From Xenorhabdus griffiniae (GTDB lineage Bacteria > Pseudomonadota > Gammaproteobacteria > Enterobacterales > Enterobacteriaceae), in assembly GCF_037265215.1 (NCBI RefSeq), contig NZ_CP147737.1:3876001-3940000 (forward strand): a stretch of DNA of 64,000 nt, given 5' to 3'. Position 1 is the first letter of the stretch. The number at the start of each line of letters is the position of its first letter. Of this stretch, positions 1 through 9,882 are shown piece by piece. The position numbers and the translations under genes are program-made. Under the pieces are notes generated by a model. It was given only the letters and a program-made list of their open reading frames with translations. It was not told the DNA's origin and did no database searches.

Positions 1-512
1 TCAGAGAAAACGAGCTTCAAATCAACACGGTTGCGGGGCAGGGGCGTGACAACGGCTTTTACTGTCGCGTTGTATTTACCCACACTGTAATAGAAATCTT
101 CCAGCCCCTTCTCAATATTGGACAGCATAGTGCGGTCAAGGGCTTCACCAACACGAACGCGAGATGCCTCCAGGTTTTGCCTGAGCATGTCATCCTTCAC
201 CGATTTATTACCGGTGAAAGTAATGCTAGCGATGGTTGGCCGTTCTTTTACCTGAACAACAAGTGAATTGCCATCACGTAAGACACGAACATCTTCAAAG
301 TTTCCAGTTGCGAACAATGAATGAATTGTGCGGCTAATATCCTCATCACTAACCGTATCACCCACTCGAACTGGCATGTTCAGTAATGCTGCACCAACGG
401 TGACGCGTTGAAGACCCTCAAAGTGAATGTCCCGAACCACGAATCCGTCTGAACTGTATGCAGTGGCGCTGCCGAACAGCAGCGACGCTATGAGCAACTT
501 TTTCATCGCCAT
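1..512 (-). CDS. bamA: BamA, outer-membrane protein assembly factor (partial, N-terminus only)
   Basis: First ~170 residues of the Omp85 protein that forms the core of the BAM complex and inserts beta-barrel proteins into the outer membrane. The visible part is a signal peptide (starting [10 protein letters not shown]) followed by POTRA domain 1 and most of POTRA 2; the rest of the periplasmic region and the barrel lie beyond the left edge. The start at 512 was chosen over the internal Met at 506 because E. coli BamA begins with the same MAMKK. The gene lies 34 bp downstream of rseP on the same strand, the usual enterobacterial order. Confidence 0.95.
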   Translation of the reverse strand, partial: MAMKKLLIASLLFGSATAYSSDGFVVRDIHFEGLQRVTVGAALLNMPVRVGDTVSDEDISRTIHSLFATGNFEDVRVLRDGNSLVVQVKERPTIASITFTGNKSVKDDMLRQNLEASRVRVGEALDRTMLSNIEKGLEDFYYSVGKYNATVKAVVTPLPRNRVDLKLVFS

Positions 513-546
513 CGTTGTTATGCGTTTTCCTAACCGGTCTCCCACC

Positions 547-1899
547 TTAAAAGCGGGAGAAATCATTGAAAAGTGCAAGCCCCATTAATAACACCAGTAA
601 TATAGCACCAATGCGATAACTGAAGTCTTGTACACGCTCGGAGACTGGCCCCCCCTTGATCTTTTCGATAACAAGGAAAAGCAAGTGTCCACCATCTAGT
701 ACAGGTAATGGGAACAAATTAATGATCCCAAGATTGACGCTAATCAGCGCCAAAAACATTAAATAATACACCAAGCCAGAATCAGCCGATACTCCGGCAC
801 CTTTGGCAATGGAAATCGGGCCACTCAGGTTATTCAATTTCAAGTCACCCACAATCAATTTGCCGATCATATTGACGGTCAGCTTCATTAATTGCCAAGT
901 CTTGTCTCCTGCCTCATAAATGGCAGAAAAAGGTCCATATTGCTGAATAACCTTGTATTCATCCGCCAATGGAATAATTTTCAGTTCGGTGCCAGCGAAG
1001 CCCTCCTCACGGCCGTTGGATAATTTTCTGACTTCAGGAGTCAAGGACAAGGAGATCATTCTCCCTGCTCTCGCAACGTCCAATTTTAGAGGAACATTAG
1101 GATTCTTCCTGACAAAAGATGAAAAAGTGTGCCATACATCGACATCTTGATCGTTGACTTTAACGATCCTGTCCCCACTTTGTAAACCCGCTTTTTCAGC
1201 GGCTGAAGCAGGATAAACTTTTTCTACTTGCGAACTCACCCGCGGTACAACAGGCATAATTCCCAAAGACAGCAAAACATCCTGTCTGGACGGCTCAAAG
1301 GTCCATTTACTCAAATCCAGTGTTTTTTGCACATTATCAAGCGCATTCAGAGGCAAAACATCCATCGTGACCGATGTCGCCCCCACGTTACCTATCATGG
1401 CAAGACGCACTGAATTCCAGTCAGGAGTTTCGATACCATTAACGGCTTTTAGTTCCATTCCAGGCAAAATATTTGCCTGTGCCGCTATCGAGTTTGGCTT
1501 AACATCCAACACTACCGGACGAACAGATGGCACGCCAATCACAAAAACCAACCAATAAGCGATCACCGCCAGAATGAAGTTTGCAATTGGCCCAGCGCTG
1601 ACGACTGCCGCGCGCTGGCCAATAGTTTTATTATTGAATGCCATATGACGACGTTCAGGAGCAACTTCTCCTACCCGCTCGTCGAGCATTTTGACATATC
1701 CACCAAGGGGGATAAGAGCGATAACGTATTCGGTTCCCTGTTTATCTGTACGACGCCAAAGCACCTTGCCAAATCCGATGGAAAAGCGTTCAACATAGAT
1801 ACCGCATCGTCTGGCAACCCAAAAATGACCAAACTCATGCACTGTGATGAGAACACCCAAAGCAACAATAAATGCAGCCAGATTCCAGAGAATATCCAT
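547..1899 (-). CDS. rseP: RseP, site-2 zinc metalloprotease
   Basis: Inner-membrane intramembrane protease that makes the second cut in anti-sigma-E factor RseA during the envelope stress response and also clears remnant signal peptides. The zinc-binding HEFGH motif is at residues 21-25 in the first membrane helix, two PDZ domains fill roughly residues 115-300, and the conserved LDGGH motif that supplies the third zinc ligand sits in the C-terminal membrane region near residue 400. The 450-residue length equals that of E. coli RseP. The gene starts 9 bp after cdsA, so it is probably co-transcribed with uppS-cdsA. Confidence 0.97.
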   Translation of the reverse strand: MDILWNLAAFIVALGVLITVHEFGHFWVARRCGIYVERFSIGFGKVLWRRTDKQGTEYVIALIPLGGYVKMLDERVGEVAPERRHMAFNNKTIGQRAAVVSAGPIANFILAVIAYWLVFVIGVPSVRPVVLDVKPNSIAAQANILPGMELKAVNGIETPDWNSVRLAMIGNVGATSVTMDVLPLNALDNVQKTLDLSKWTFEPSRQDVLLSLGIMPVVPRVSSQVEKVYPASAAEKAGLQSGDRIVKVNDQDVDVWHTFSSFVRKNPNVPLKLDVARAGRMISLSLTPEVRKLSNGREEGFAGTELKIIPLADEYKVIQQYGPFSAIYEAGDKTWQLMKLTVNMIGKLIVGDLKLNNLSGPISIAKGAGVSADSGLVYYLMFLALISVNLGIINLFPLPVLDGGHLLFLVIEKIKGGPVSERVQDFSYRIGAILLVLLMGLALFNDFSRF

Positions 1900-1908
1900 T
1901 ACGTACCT

Positions 1909-2772
1909 TCAGAGAGTAAATCCAGAAGAAATCAACATAACCAGTCCAGCAAACACTGGAACTGCCGCAGTTAGACTATCGATCCTATCCATGACACCGC
2001 CATGCCCCGGAATCAATTGACTACTGTCTTTGATCCCAGACTCCCGCTTGAACATACTTTCAGTTAAATCACCAAAGACCGAGGCAATTACCACTACCGC
2101 AGAAATCAGCAACAAATGTTCTGGCATCGCGGGGACAGGGGCAAATTTACCGAACAACCACGAAATCAGTGCAGCCGTTAATAACCCACCAACCAACCCC
2201 TCAAGTGTTTTGCCTGGGGATACTTTTGGGGCCATTTTATGTTTACCCATTGTACGGCCAAAAATATAAGCGCCTGAATCGGCAGCCCATACCAACAGCA
2301 TGACGTACAGCAACCACCATGCGCCATCATAGGGACTATTTTCATAGCTCTGGGTACGCAATACCATCATCCCACAATAAAATGGCACGATAGTCATAAC
2401 TCCGAATAGCAGACGCAAGGCAACCGACGATTTCCAGATGGCAGCAGAAGCCGGATAAGTCACCACCAATAAAATGGCAGCCACCCACCAAAGCATGCCA
2501 GCCCACAACAGGTATACAATTTGTGGTTTCTCAATGAGGTGAGAAAAATCTGACAAAGAACACTGCAAGACCAATAGCCCTACCGCAAATAACACAGCCA
2601 GCGTAATACGTTTAACTTGAGTGAAAAGACCTGCAAATTGCCCCCACTCCCATGCAGCAAGTGCTGAAACAGCAATGACAACCAACCCAAACCCTGCCGG
2701 AGGGAGGAAAAACAGCGCTACAATAACAAGTGGAATCAATATCAACGTAGTTAAAAGACGGTACTTCAGCAA
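1909..2772 (-). CDS. cdsA: Phosphatidate cytidylyltransferase
   Basis: Integral membrane enzyme that makes CDP-diacylglycerol from phosphatidic acid and CTP, the branch point of phospholipid synthesis. The 287-residue product is almost entirely hydrophobic helices, with the family signature near the C-terminus (GDLTESMFKRESGIKDSS followed by PGHGGVMDRIDS), which binds metal and substrate. The start MLKYRLLTT matches E. coli CdsA. It lies 9 bp after uppS and 9 bp before rseP, a tight lipid-precursor and envelope operon. Confidence 0.97.
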   Translation of the reverse strand: MLKYRLLTTLILIPLVIVALFFLPPAGFGLVVIAVSALAAWEWGQFAGLFTQVKRITLAVLFAVGLLVLQCSLSDFSHLIEKPQIVYLLWAGMLWWVAAILLVVTYPASAAIWKSSVALRLLFGVMTIVPFYCGMMVLRTQSYENSPYDGAWWLLYVMLLVWAADSGAYIFGRTMGKHKMAPKVSPGKTLEGLVGGLLTAALISWLFGKFAPVPAMPEHLLLISAVVVIASVFGDLTESMFKRESGIKDSSQLIPGHGGVMDRIDSLTAAVPVFAGLVMLISSGFTL

Positions 2773-2781
2773 GTTATCCTC

Positions 2782-3534
2782 CTATGATCCCACTTCGGCA
2801 TCGTCTGGTGTTCCGCCAAATCGGCGTTCTCGTTTGGCAAAGGCATTAATCGCACCTTCAAAAACAGTTTCATCAAAATCAGGCCAAAGTATATCGGTAA
2901 AATACAATTCTGCATAAGCGATCTGCCATAGCAGGAAATTACTGATTCGATGTTCACCTCCAGTTCTAATCACCAGATCCACTTCAGGCTGCTGACTTAA
3001 ATTGATGAAGTCATTAACTGTAGCTTCGGTAATCTCTTCGGGAGATAATTCATTGGCTTTAATCTTTTCAGCAATTTGTTTAAAACTCTGAACCAGATCC
3101 CAACGACCGCCATAGTTAGCAGCAATATTAAGCTGCAATCCGGTATTACCTGCTGTTAGTTCAACAGAACGGCGGATACGCTCCTGCAACCGTGAGCTAA
3201 AACGACTGATATCACCAATCACAGACAATTTCACATTGTGTTTATGCAGGTTCTTTACTTCATTATCGAGAGCAAAAACAAACAACTCCATCAATGAACT
3301 GACTTCCTGCTGTGGGCGATTCCAGTTTTCGCTGCTAAAAGCATATAGCGTCAGTGAATTAATATTATGTTTCACTGAAAAACTCACGGCACTTCGTACG
3401 GCTTTAATTCCTGCACGGTGGCCAAAGACTCTTAATTTGCCCCGTTTTTTTGCCCAGCGACCGTTACCATCCATAATGATGGCGACATGTCTGGGTAACG
3501 TTGGCAATGAGTCATTATCACTGGGAGATATCAC
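2782..3534 (-). CDS. uppS: Undecaprenyl pyrophosphate synthase
   Basis: Cis-prenyltransferase that extends farnesyl-PP with isopentenyl-PP to C55 undecaprenyl-PP, the lipid carrier for peptidoglycan and surface polysaccharides. The catalytic motif IIMDGNGRWA is at residues 19-28 with Asp22 as the expected catalytic residue. The C-terminal signature RTGGEHRISNFLLWQ is also present, ending in the conserved acidic metal-site region. At 250 residues it is of normal length. It heads the uppS-cdsA-rseP-bamA run and is separated from dxr by 261 bp containing a terminator. Synonym ispU. Confidence 0.97.
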   Translation of the reverse strand: MISPSDNDSLPTLPRHVAIIMDGNGRWAKKRGKLRVFGHRAGIKAVRSAVSFSVKHNINSLTLYAFSSENWNRPQQEVSSLMELFVFALDNEVKNLHKHNVKLSVIGDISRFSSRLQERIRRSVELTAGNTGLQLNIAANYGGRWDLVQSFKQIAEKIKANELSPEEITEATVNDFINLSQQPEVDLVIRTGGEHRISNFLLWQIAYAELYFTDILWPDFDETVFEGAINAFAKRERRFGGTPDDAEVGS

Positions 3535-3593
3535 TCAAAATAATCCTTAAATAACTAAGCTGACTTTTTGGTAAATTCAATCACTTCCAAACA

Positions 3594-3641
3594 TGAAAAA
3601 GCCGTGTTACGTGTCAACAATTAGCACGGATAGCACGGCTA
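3594..3641 (-). terminator. Intrinsic terminator after dxr
   Basis: A 7-bp perfect stem (AGCCGTG at 3600-3606 pairing with CACGGCT at 3634-3640) has a short A-tract on its left side, which is a U-tract in minus-strand RNA. It lies about 155 bp past the dxr stop and before uppS, so it would separate dxr transcription from the uppS operon. The 27-nt loop is long, so strength is uncertain. Confidence 0.5.
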
Positions 3642-3795
3642 TTTCAGGCACGACTGAATGAAGCCTTTAACCTGCGCTTATCTATGATTAGAATGCAAGC
3701 ATCAGATAATTGAAATGGCTATTATAGCAACTGTAATTTACCCGCGAACTATATCATTTGCCAAAACGCAAACCTATACTTATTAATAAAACTTG

Positions 3796-4992
3796 CTATT
3801 TGGCAAAAGTGCTTATGGCTTCTTTCGCTAAGGTCCTGGCTATGTTATCGATTTCTAAGACCTCTTCGATACTTTGAGGTTCAGATAAATTTACTTTTTC
3901 AACGACCAACCGGTTGATTGTCGCAATATCTGTGAAACGGATTCCACCTTGCAAAAAAACATCTACGGTTTCTTCATTTGCAGCATTCAATGCCGTTGTT
4001 GCCGCCTGCCCCTGGTGACAAGCTTCAATCGCCAGTTTCAAACAAGGATAACGCTGATAATCCAGGGATTCAAAAGTGAGCATGTTCAATTCGGTAAAAT
4101 CCAATGGCTTTGCCCCAGATGGAATACGATTAGGATAAGCCATCGCATAAGCAATTGGGGTACACATGTCCTGTGTTCCTAATTGTGCGATGATGCTGCC
4201 ATCCTGATAACGAACCATCGAATGAATGACCGATTGGGGATGCAATAATACTTCCATTTCATCTGCGGACGCATTGAACAGGTAACGCGCTTCGATATAT
4301 TCCAAGCCTTTGTTCATCATGGTAGCAGAATCCACCGAAATTTTACGTCCCATTGACCAGATAGGATGAGCACACGCTTCATCAGGAGTCACGTTAGGCA
4401 AATTCTCCAAAGGCGTCTTACGGAACGGCCCGCCCGATCCTGTGAGGATAATGCTGGAAATACCGTACTCTTTTAGATTTGCCTTGCCAAGATTATGCTG
4501 AACCCCTTCCGGCAGACTTTGGAAAATAGCATTATGTTCGCTATCAATTGGCAGCAATTGCGCTTTGTATTGGACAACCGCATCCATAAACAGACGGCCA
4601 CTGGTAATCAAAGATTCTTTGTTAGCCAGCAGAACTTGTTTTCCCTGGCGGATAGCGGCCAAAGTCGGCAATAAACCTGCGACGCCAACAATAGCTGACA
4701 TGACTTGATCGACGTCTTCCAATGCCGCTAAATCACAAATCGCGTCTTTACCAAACAGCACTTCGGTTTGGCTTCCCTGTACTTGTAATAACTGACGCAG
4801 AGCTTTTGCTGACGGCTCATCTGCCATTGCTGCATATTGAGGGCGGAATTCCAGACATTGCTGTGCCATGACTTCAATATTTTTCCCGGCAACCAGTGCA
4901 ATGACACTGAATTTATCCGGGTTATTGCGGACAACAGAAAGCGTACTTTTCCCAATCGAACCCGTTGAGCCAAGAATAGTTAACCGTTTCAT
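3796..4992 (-). CDS. dxr: 1-deoxy-D-xylulose 5-phosphate reductoisomerase
   Basis: Second enzyme of the MEP isoprenoid pathway; it converts DXP to 2-C-methyl-D-erythritol 4-phosphate using NADPH and a divalent metal. The N-terminal Rossmann loop [10 protein letters not shown] is at residues 8-17, and the metal and substrate motif DSEHNAIFQ near residue 150 and the flexible-loop region [19 protein letters not shown] are intact. The length of 398 residues is identical to E. coli Dxr. It is placed between frr and uppS as in other enterobacteria, with terminators on both sides, so it probably has its own promoter. Confidence 0.97.
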   Translation of the reverse strand: MKRLTILGSTGSIGKSTLSVVRNNPDKFSVIALVAGKNIEVMAQQCLEFRPQYAAMADEPSAKALRQLLQVQGSQTEVLFGKDAICDLAALEDVDQVMSAIVGVAGLLPTLAAIRQGKQVLLANKESLITSGRLFMDAVVQYKAQLLPIDSEHNAIFQSLPEGVQHNLGKANLKEYGISSIILTGSGGPFRKTPLENLPNVTPDEACAHPIWSMGRKISVDSATMMNKGLEYIEARYLFNASADEMEVLLHPQSVIHSMVRYQDGSIIAQLGTQDMCTPIAYAMAYPNRIPSGAKPLDFTELNMLTFESLDYQRYPCLKLAIEACHQGQAATTALNAANEETVDVFLQGGIRFTDIATINRLVVEKVNLSEPQSIEEVLEIDNIARTLAKEAISTFAK

Positions 4993-5133
4993 TTTAATAC
5001 TCTAAGTATGCTACTGATATAAAATTGCAATGGAAAATCGCAACAGAAAATTGTCATAGTTTGAGCGGTGCAGATCGCTATGTCCATCGCTTGAGAAAGA
5101 AATGTGATACGAAGTGTAATATCCAGGATAAGA

Positions 5134-5160
5134 ACAACGCCGCAAGAGCTGCGGCGTTGT
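5134..5160 (-). terminator. Terminator hairpin after frr
   Basis: Perfect 11-bp inverted repeat, ACAACGCCGCA at 5134-5144 and its complement at 5150-5160, with a 5-nt loop. It sits 17 bp past the frr stop. The following minus-strand sequence is only moderately U-rich, but the GC-rich stem and position make termination the best reading. Confidence 0.75.
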
Positions 5161-5176
5161 ATGCATGAAACGGCAA

Positions 5177-5734
5177 TTAGAAATCCATCAACTCAGTTTC
5201 TTTATTTGCCAGCGCTTCATCAATTTTCTTAATGAAGCTGTCAGTCAGTTTCTGAATTTCATCTTGTGAACGACGTTCTTCATCTTCACTAATTTCTTTG
5301 TCTTTCAGCAGTGTTTTGACCTTATCGTTCGCATCACGGCGAATGTTACGAATGGAGACACGGCCCTGTTCCGCTTCTCCACGAACAACTTTAATGAGAT
5401 CCTTACGACGCTCTTCTGTCAGTGGTGGCAATGGAACACGAATAATGGTTCCGGCAGAAGAGGGGTTCAGTCCCAGATCAGAAGCCATAATGGCTTTTTC
5501 AACTGCCGCGGTCATAGAGCGATCAAATACCGTGATCGCCAAAGTGCGGGCATCTTCTGCAACAACGTTTGCAATCTGACGCAGTGGAGTCGCAGCGCCA
5601 TAATATTCAACGCTGATGCCATCCAACAGGCTAGGAGAAGCACGGCCAGTACGAACCTTGCTAATTTGATTTTTCAGTGCTTCGACGCTTTTTTCCATGC
5701 GGTCTTGTGCGTCTTTCTTGATTTCATTAATCAC
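5177..5734 (-). CDS. frr: Ribosome recycling factor
   Basis: Cytosolic factor that, with EF-G, splits post-termination ribosomes. The 185 residues match the E. coli length, and typical family stretches are visible: [15 protein letters not shown] near residue 27, then [21 protein letters not shown] and VRTGR-type helices of the three-helix bundle. Start [13 protein letters not shown] aligns with the E. coli start. It follows pyrH by 171 bp and ends in a strong hairpin. Confidence 0.97.
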   Translation of the reverse strand: MINEIKKDAQDRMEKSVEALKNQISKVRTGRASPSLLDGISVEYYGAATPLRQIANVVAEDARTLAITVFDRSMTAAVEKAIMASDLGLNPSSAGTIIRVPLPPLTEERRKDLIKVVRGEAEQGRVSIRNIRRDANDKVKTLLKDKEISEDEERRSQDEIQKLTDSFIKKIDEALANKETELMDF

Positions 5735-5905
5735 GTTACAAACCCTTGGGAGATGGTTATTTTTTAGGCTACATTGCGTAAATCATAGATAAGTGAACCG
5801 AATACGCTACGACATATGTAGCCCTGTGTCATTAAATTTGGCGCATCAGGATGCTGATCATACCGTCAAATTTCACCAATGTCTCTGAGCACGAACTGTG
5901 AAAAA

Positions 5906-6634
5906 TCAGCCGTGAGAAATCAACGTACCTTCACTTTCTCCCATCACAACACGACGAAGTGCGCCTGGTTTGTTCATATTAAAGACACGAATTGGCAGGT
6001 TATGGTCACGAGCCAGCGTAAAGGCCGCCAGATCCATCACTTTCAATTCACGCTCCAATACTTCCTGATAAGTGAGCTTATTGTAGAGAACGGCTTCAGG
6101 ATCTTTTGCAGGATCAGCAGAATAAACGCCATCAACTTTGGTTGCTTTTAACACAACATCCGCTTCGATTTCAATACCACGCAGACATGCAGCGGAATCG
6201 GTTGTAAAGAACGGATTGCCAGTACCCGCAGAGAAAATAACAACACGACCGTGGCGCAGTAAGCTTATCGCTTCAGCCCAGCTATAATTATCACACACGC
6301 CATTCAGTGGGATGGCCGACATCAAACGAGCGTTCACATAGGCGCGGTGCAAGGCATCACGCATTGCCAGACCATTCATCACAGTCGCCAACATGCCCAT
6401 GTGGTCACCGACTACACGGTTCATTCCTGCCTCTGCCAAACCGGCACCACGAAACAGGTTACCGCCTCCAATAACGACACCGACCTGAATACCCAGCTCA
6501 ACCAGTTCTTTGATTTCCTGAGCCATACGGTCTAAGACACTGGCGTCGATACCAAAACCTTCTGCACCTTGCAGGGCTTCTCCACTGAGCTTAAGCAGGA
6601 TTTTCTGATATACGGGTTTTGCATTGGTTGCCAT
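5906..6634 (-). CDS. pyrH: Uridylate kinase
   Basis: UMP kinase of the amino-acid-kinase fold that phosphorylates UMP to UDP in pyrimidine nucleotide synthesis. The N-terminal [11 protein letters not shown] and the phosphate-binding GGGNLFRG (residues 56-63) are present, as is the [16 protein letters not shown] loop. The 242-residue length is normal. It lies downstream of tsf past an attenuator-like terminator, the standard rpsB-tsf-pyrH-frr order. Confidence 0.97.
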   Translation of the reverse strand: MATNAKPVYQKILLKLSGEALQGAEGFGIDASVLDRMAQEIKELVELGIQVGVVIGGGNLFRGAGLAEAGMNRVVGDHMGMLATVMNGLAMRDALHRAYVNARLMSAIPLNGVCDNYSWAEAISLLRHGRVVIFSAGTGNPFFTTDSAACLRGIEIEADVVLKATKVDGVYSADPAKDPEAVLYNKLTYQEVLERELKVMDLAAFTLARDHNLPIRVFNMNKPGALRRVVMGESEGTLISHG

Positions 6635-6734
6635 GGTGTTCAGTCCTAAGCAGATAAGGATATTGGGGATCTATTAAGATTTACTCAACTACTACACATC
6701 CACGCGATAACGCCCAGATGTAAAAATTCATCAT

Positions 6735-6766
6735 AAGATAAAACAGAACCGCCAATCGGCGGCTCC
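6735..6766 (-). terminator. Terminator between tsf and pyrH
   Basis: An 8-bp GC-rich stem (6746-6753 with 6758-6765, one G-T pair) with a 4-nt loop is followed on the minus strand by TGTTTTATCTTAT. It lies 12 bp past the tsf stop, a good intrinsic terminator for rpsB-tsf. Confidence 0.75.
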
Positions 6767-6777
6767 GTTCAAGAAAA

Positions 6778-7635
6778 TTAAGACTGTTTGCTCATTGCAG
6801 CAACTTCTGCTGCGAAATCAGCTTCAACTTTCTCAATACCTTCACCAACTTCGAAGCGGATGAAGTTGATAACCTTAGCATTGTTTTCTTTCAGCAGATC
6901 GCCAACAGATTTGCTTGGGTCCATCACGAAGTTCTGACCAGTCAGAGAGATTTCGCCGGTGAATTTGTTCATACGGCCAGAAACCATTTTCTCTGCGATT
7001 TCGCGAGGCTTACCAGACTGCATTGCGATTTCCAACTGGATCTGGTGCTCACGCTCAACAACATCAGCAGGAACGTCAGTTGGGTTCACGTATTCTGGCT
7101 TGCTTGCCGCAACGTGCATTGCGATGTGTTTGATAAGCTCTTCGTTGGCGCCTTCCGCAGCCACCAGAACACCGATACGGGAACCGTGCAGGTAAGAACC
7201 CACCGCTTCACCTTCCAGAATAGCAACGCGACGAATGTTGATGTTTTCACCAATTTTCGCAACCAGGCCAGTACGCTGTTCTTCGAACTTCGCTTTCAGT
7301 GCATCGATGTCAGCGTTTTTGTCTGCCATAACAGAAGTGATAACTTCTTTGCCGAAAGCCAGGAAGCCAGAGTCTTTAGCAACGAAGTCAGTTTCACAGT
7401 TCAGTTCAACGATAGCTGCGAATTTAGCATCAGCCGCAACTTCAACCAGAATAACACCTTCAGCAGCAACACGGCCTGCTTTTTTAGCCGCTTTTGCCTG
7501 ACCTGATTTACGCATGTTATCGATCGCCAGTTCGATATCACCATTTGCTTCAACCAGTGCTTTTTTACATTCCATCATGCCTGCGCCAGTACGCTCACGC
7601 AGTTCTTTTACCAGAGCAGCGGTAATGTCAGCCAT
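6778..7635 (-). CDS. tsf: Elongation factor Ts
   Basis: Guanine-nucleotide exchange factor for EF-Tu. The N-terminal UBA-like domain ([20 protein letters not shown]) and the conserved core motif [23 protein letters not shown] helix are followed by the TDFVAKD motif (residues ~80-86) that contacts EF-Tu. The 285 residues are close to the E. coli length of 283. It is co-transcribed with rpsB, with a hairpin between the genes that may lower read-through. Confidence 0.97.
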   Translation of the reverse strand: MADITAALVKELRERTGAGMMECKKALVEANGDIELAIDNMRKSGQAKAAKKAGRVAAEGVILVEVAADAKFAAIVELNCETDFVAKDSGFLAFGKEVITSVMADKNADIDALKAKFEEQRTGLVAKIGENINIRRVAILEGEAVGSYLHGSRIGVLVAAEGANEELIKHIAMHVAASKPEYVNPTDVPADVVEREHQIQLEIAMQSGKPREIAEKMVSGRMNKFTGEISLTGQNFVMDPSKSVGDLLKENNAKVINFIRFEVGEGIEKVEADFAAEVAAMSKQS

Positions 7636-7724
7636 TTGTTTTATTCCTCGATGTGTCTCGCGGGAAGATAATATTCCGCGTGGAAAGTTCTATATCAGAT
7701 AATAGTTCTATATCAGATAGGTAA

Positions 7725-7746
7725 AGGGGGCCATAACAGGCCCCCT
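7725..7746 (-). terminator. Hairpin between rpsB and tsf
   Basis: Perfect 8-bp stem, AGGGGGCC at 7725-7732 with GGCCCCCT at 7739-7746, loop of 6. There is no U-tract directly after it on the minus strand, so it more likely acts as a partial attenuator or RNA-stabilising hairpin inside the rpsB-tsf operon than as a full terminator. Confidence 0.6.
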
Positions 7747-7803
7747 AACCAATATATTTCAATACCTGGTCAATAAGGGCTCAAACAAAATGAGCAGGCC
7801 TTA

Positions 7804-8736
<933 letters not shown>

Positions 8737-8773
8737 GGCGCGCTTTATACCATAAACCACCACCAGACTCCAA
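8737..8773 (-). promoter_or_regulatory. Predicted rpsB promoter with GC-rich discriminator
   Basis: Minus-strand -10 box TATAAA (8749-8744) is followed immediately by GCGCGCC (8743-8737), the GC-rich discriminator typical of ribosomal promoters under ppGpp control and known from enterobacterial rpsB. A -35-like TTGGAG is at 8773-8768, spacing 18 bp. The strong discriminator makes the assignment credible. Confidence 0.7.
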
Positions 8774-8930
8774 CATTTGTTACAGATACGTTTGTTACAG
8801 CTATGTTTATTACGGCGACTAATGCGGGTTATATTGGCATCCATTCGGTGGGCTGATACCATTACCGACAATACTTTCCTTAATTAATATCAAGTAGTCG
8901 GTAATTTTCCGACTTAAATGGACCCATTAC

Positions 8931-9728
8931 ATGGCTATTTCTATCAAAACAGAAGAAGACATTCAGAAAATGCGGGTTGCCGGACGTCTGGCTGCCGAAG
9001 TTCTGGAAATGATTGAGCCTTATGTCAAGGCTGGCGTCACTACAGGTGAACTTGATCGTATCTGCCACCAGCACATTACCGAAAAACAACAGGCCATCTC
9101 GGCTTGTCTGGGTTACCACGGCTTTCCTAAATCCGTGTGCATCTCCGTCAATGACGTGGTTTGCCACGGCATTCCAAGCGATGATAAGACACTGAAAGAA
9201 GGTGATATCGTCAATATTGACGTGACAGTCATCAAAGATGAGTTCCACGGTGATACGTCTAAAATGTTTATTGTCGGCAAGCCCACCATTCAAGGTGAGC
9301 GCCTGTGTCGTGTAACGCAGGAAAGCTTGTACCTTGCCCTGAAAATGGTTAAACCCGGCATCCGTCTGCGTACCATCGGCAAGGCAATTCAGCAGTTTGT
9401 CGAAAGTCACGATTATTCTGTTGTCCGCGAATACTGCGGTCACGGTATCGGCAGAGGCTTCCACGAAGAACCGCATGTTCTGCATTATGATGCTGATGAT
9501 GGCGGCGTGGTATTGCAAAAAGGCATGGCATTCACCATTGAGCCAATGGTCAACGCGGGTGATTTTCGTATTCGCTCCATGAAAGATGGCTGGACAGTTA
9601 AAACCAAAGATCGCGGTTGGTCTGCACAGTACGAACATACTATTGTCGTTACCGATAATGGTTGTGAAATCATGACATGGCGCCAAGAAGAAGAAGCGCA
9701 TATCTCAGCGGTATTAGTGAACGCATAA
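8931..9728 (+). CDS. map: Methionine aminopeptidase type I
   Basis: Dinuclear-metal peptidase that removes the initiator Met from nascent proteins. The start MAISIKTEEDIQKMRVAGRLAAEVL matches E. coli Map, and the metal ligands lie in NIDVTVIKDEFHGDTSKMF (two Asp), HGIGRGFHEEPHVLHY (His), TIEPMV (Glu) and QYEHTIVV (Glu). Length is 265 residues against 264 in E. coli. It is divergent from rpsB and ends in a terminator before glnD. Confidence 0.97.
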   Translation: MAISIKTEEDIQKMRVAGRLAAEVLEMIEPYVKAGVTTGELDRICHQHITEKQQAISACLGYHGFPKSVCISVNDVVCHGIPSDDKTLKEGDIVNIDVTVIKDEFHGDTSKMFIVGKPTIQGERLCRVTQESLYLALKMVKPGIRLRTIGKAIQQFVESHDYSVVREYCGHGIGRGFHEEPHVLHYDADDGGVVLQKGMAFTIEPMVNAGDFRIRSMKDGWTVKTKDRGWSAQYEHTIVVTDNGCEIMTWRQEEEAHISAVLVNA

Positions 9729-9763
9729 TTGCCAGCTAACGCAATTTATTAAACTTAATCAAC

Positions 9764-9801
9764 AAGCTCCCTGCTAGCTTCAACTGCCGGGGAGCTTTTA
9801 T
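9764..9801 (+). terminator. Intrinsic terminator after map
   Basis: An 8-bp stem AAGCTCCC (9764-9771) with GGGAGCTT (9790-9797) runs into TTTTAT. It lies 36 bp past the map stop. Confidence 0.8.
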
Positions 9802-9882
9802 CGCGGTGAATAACCCCTGTTCATCCTATTATTTTCTCAGTAATCTGGTCATCATGAGTTTTCTCACGATAGGTTTCTGCAT

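Noticed and set aside
8880..9701. Long open frame on the minus strand across map
   Set aside because: It is an antisense shadow of the well-conserved map gene; its product has no recognisable domain and map explains the region.
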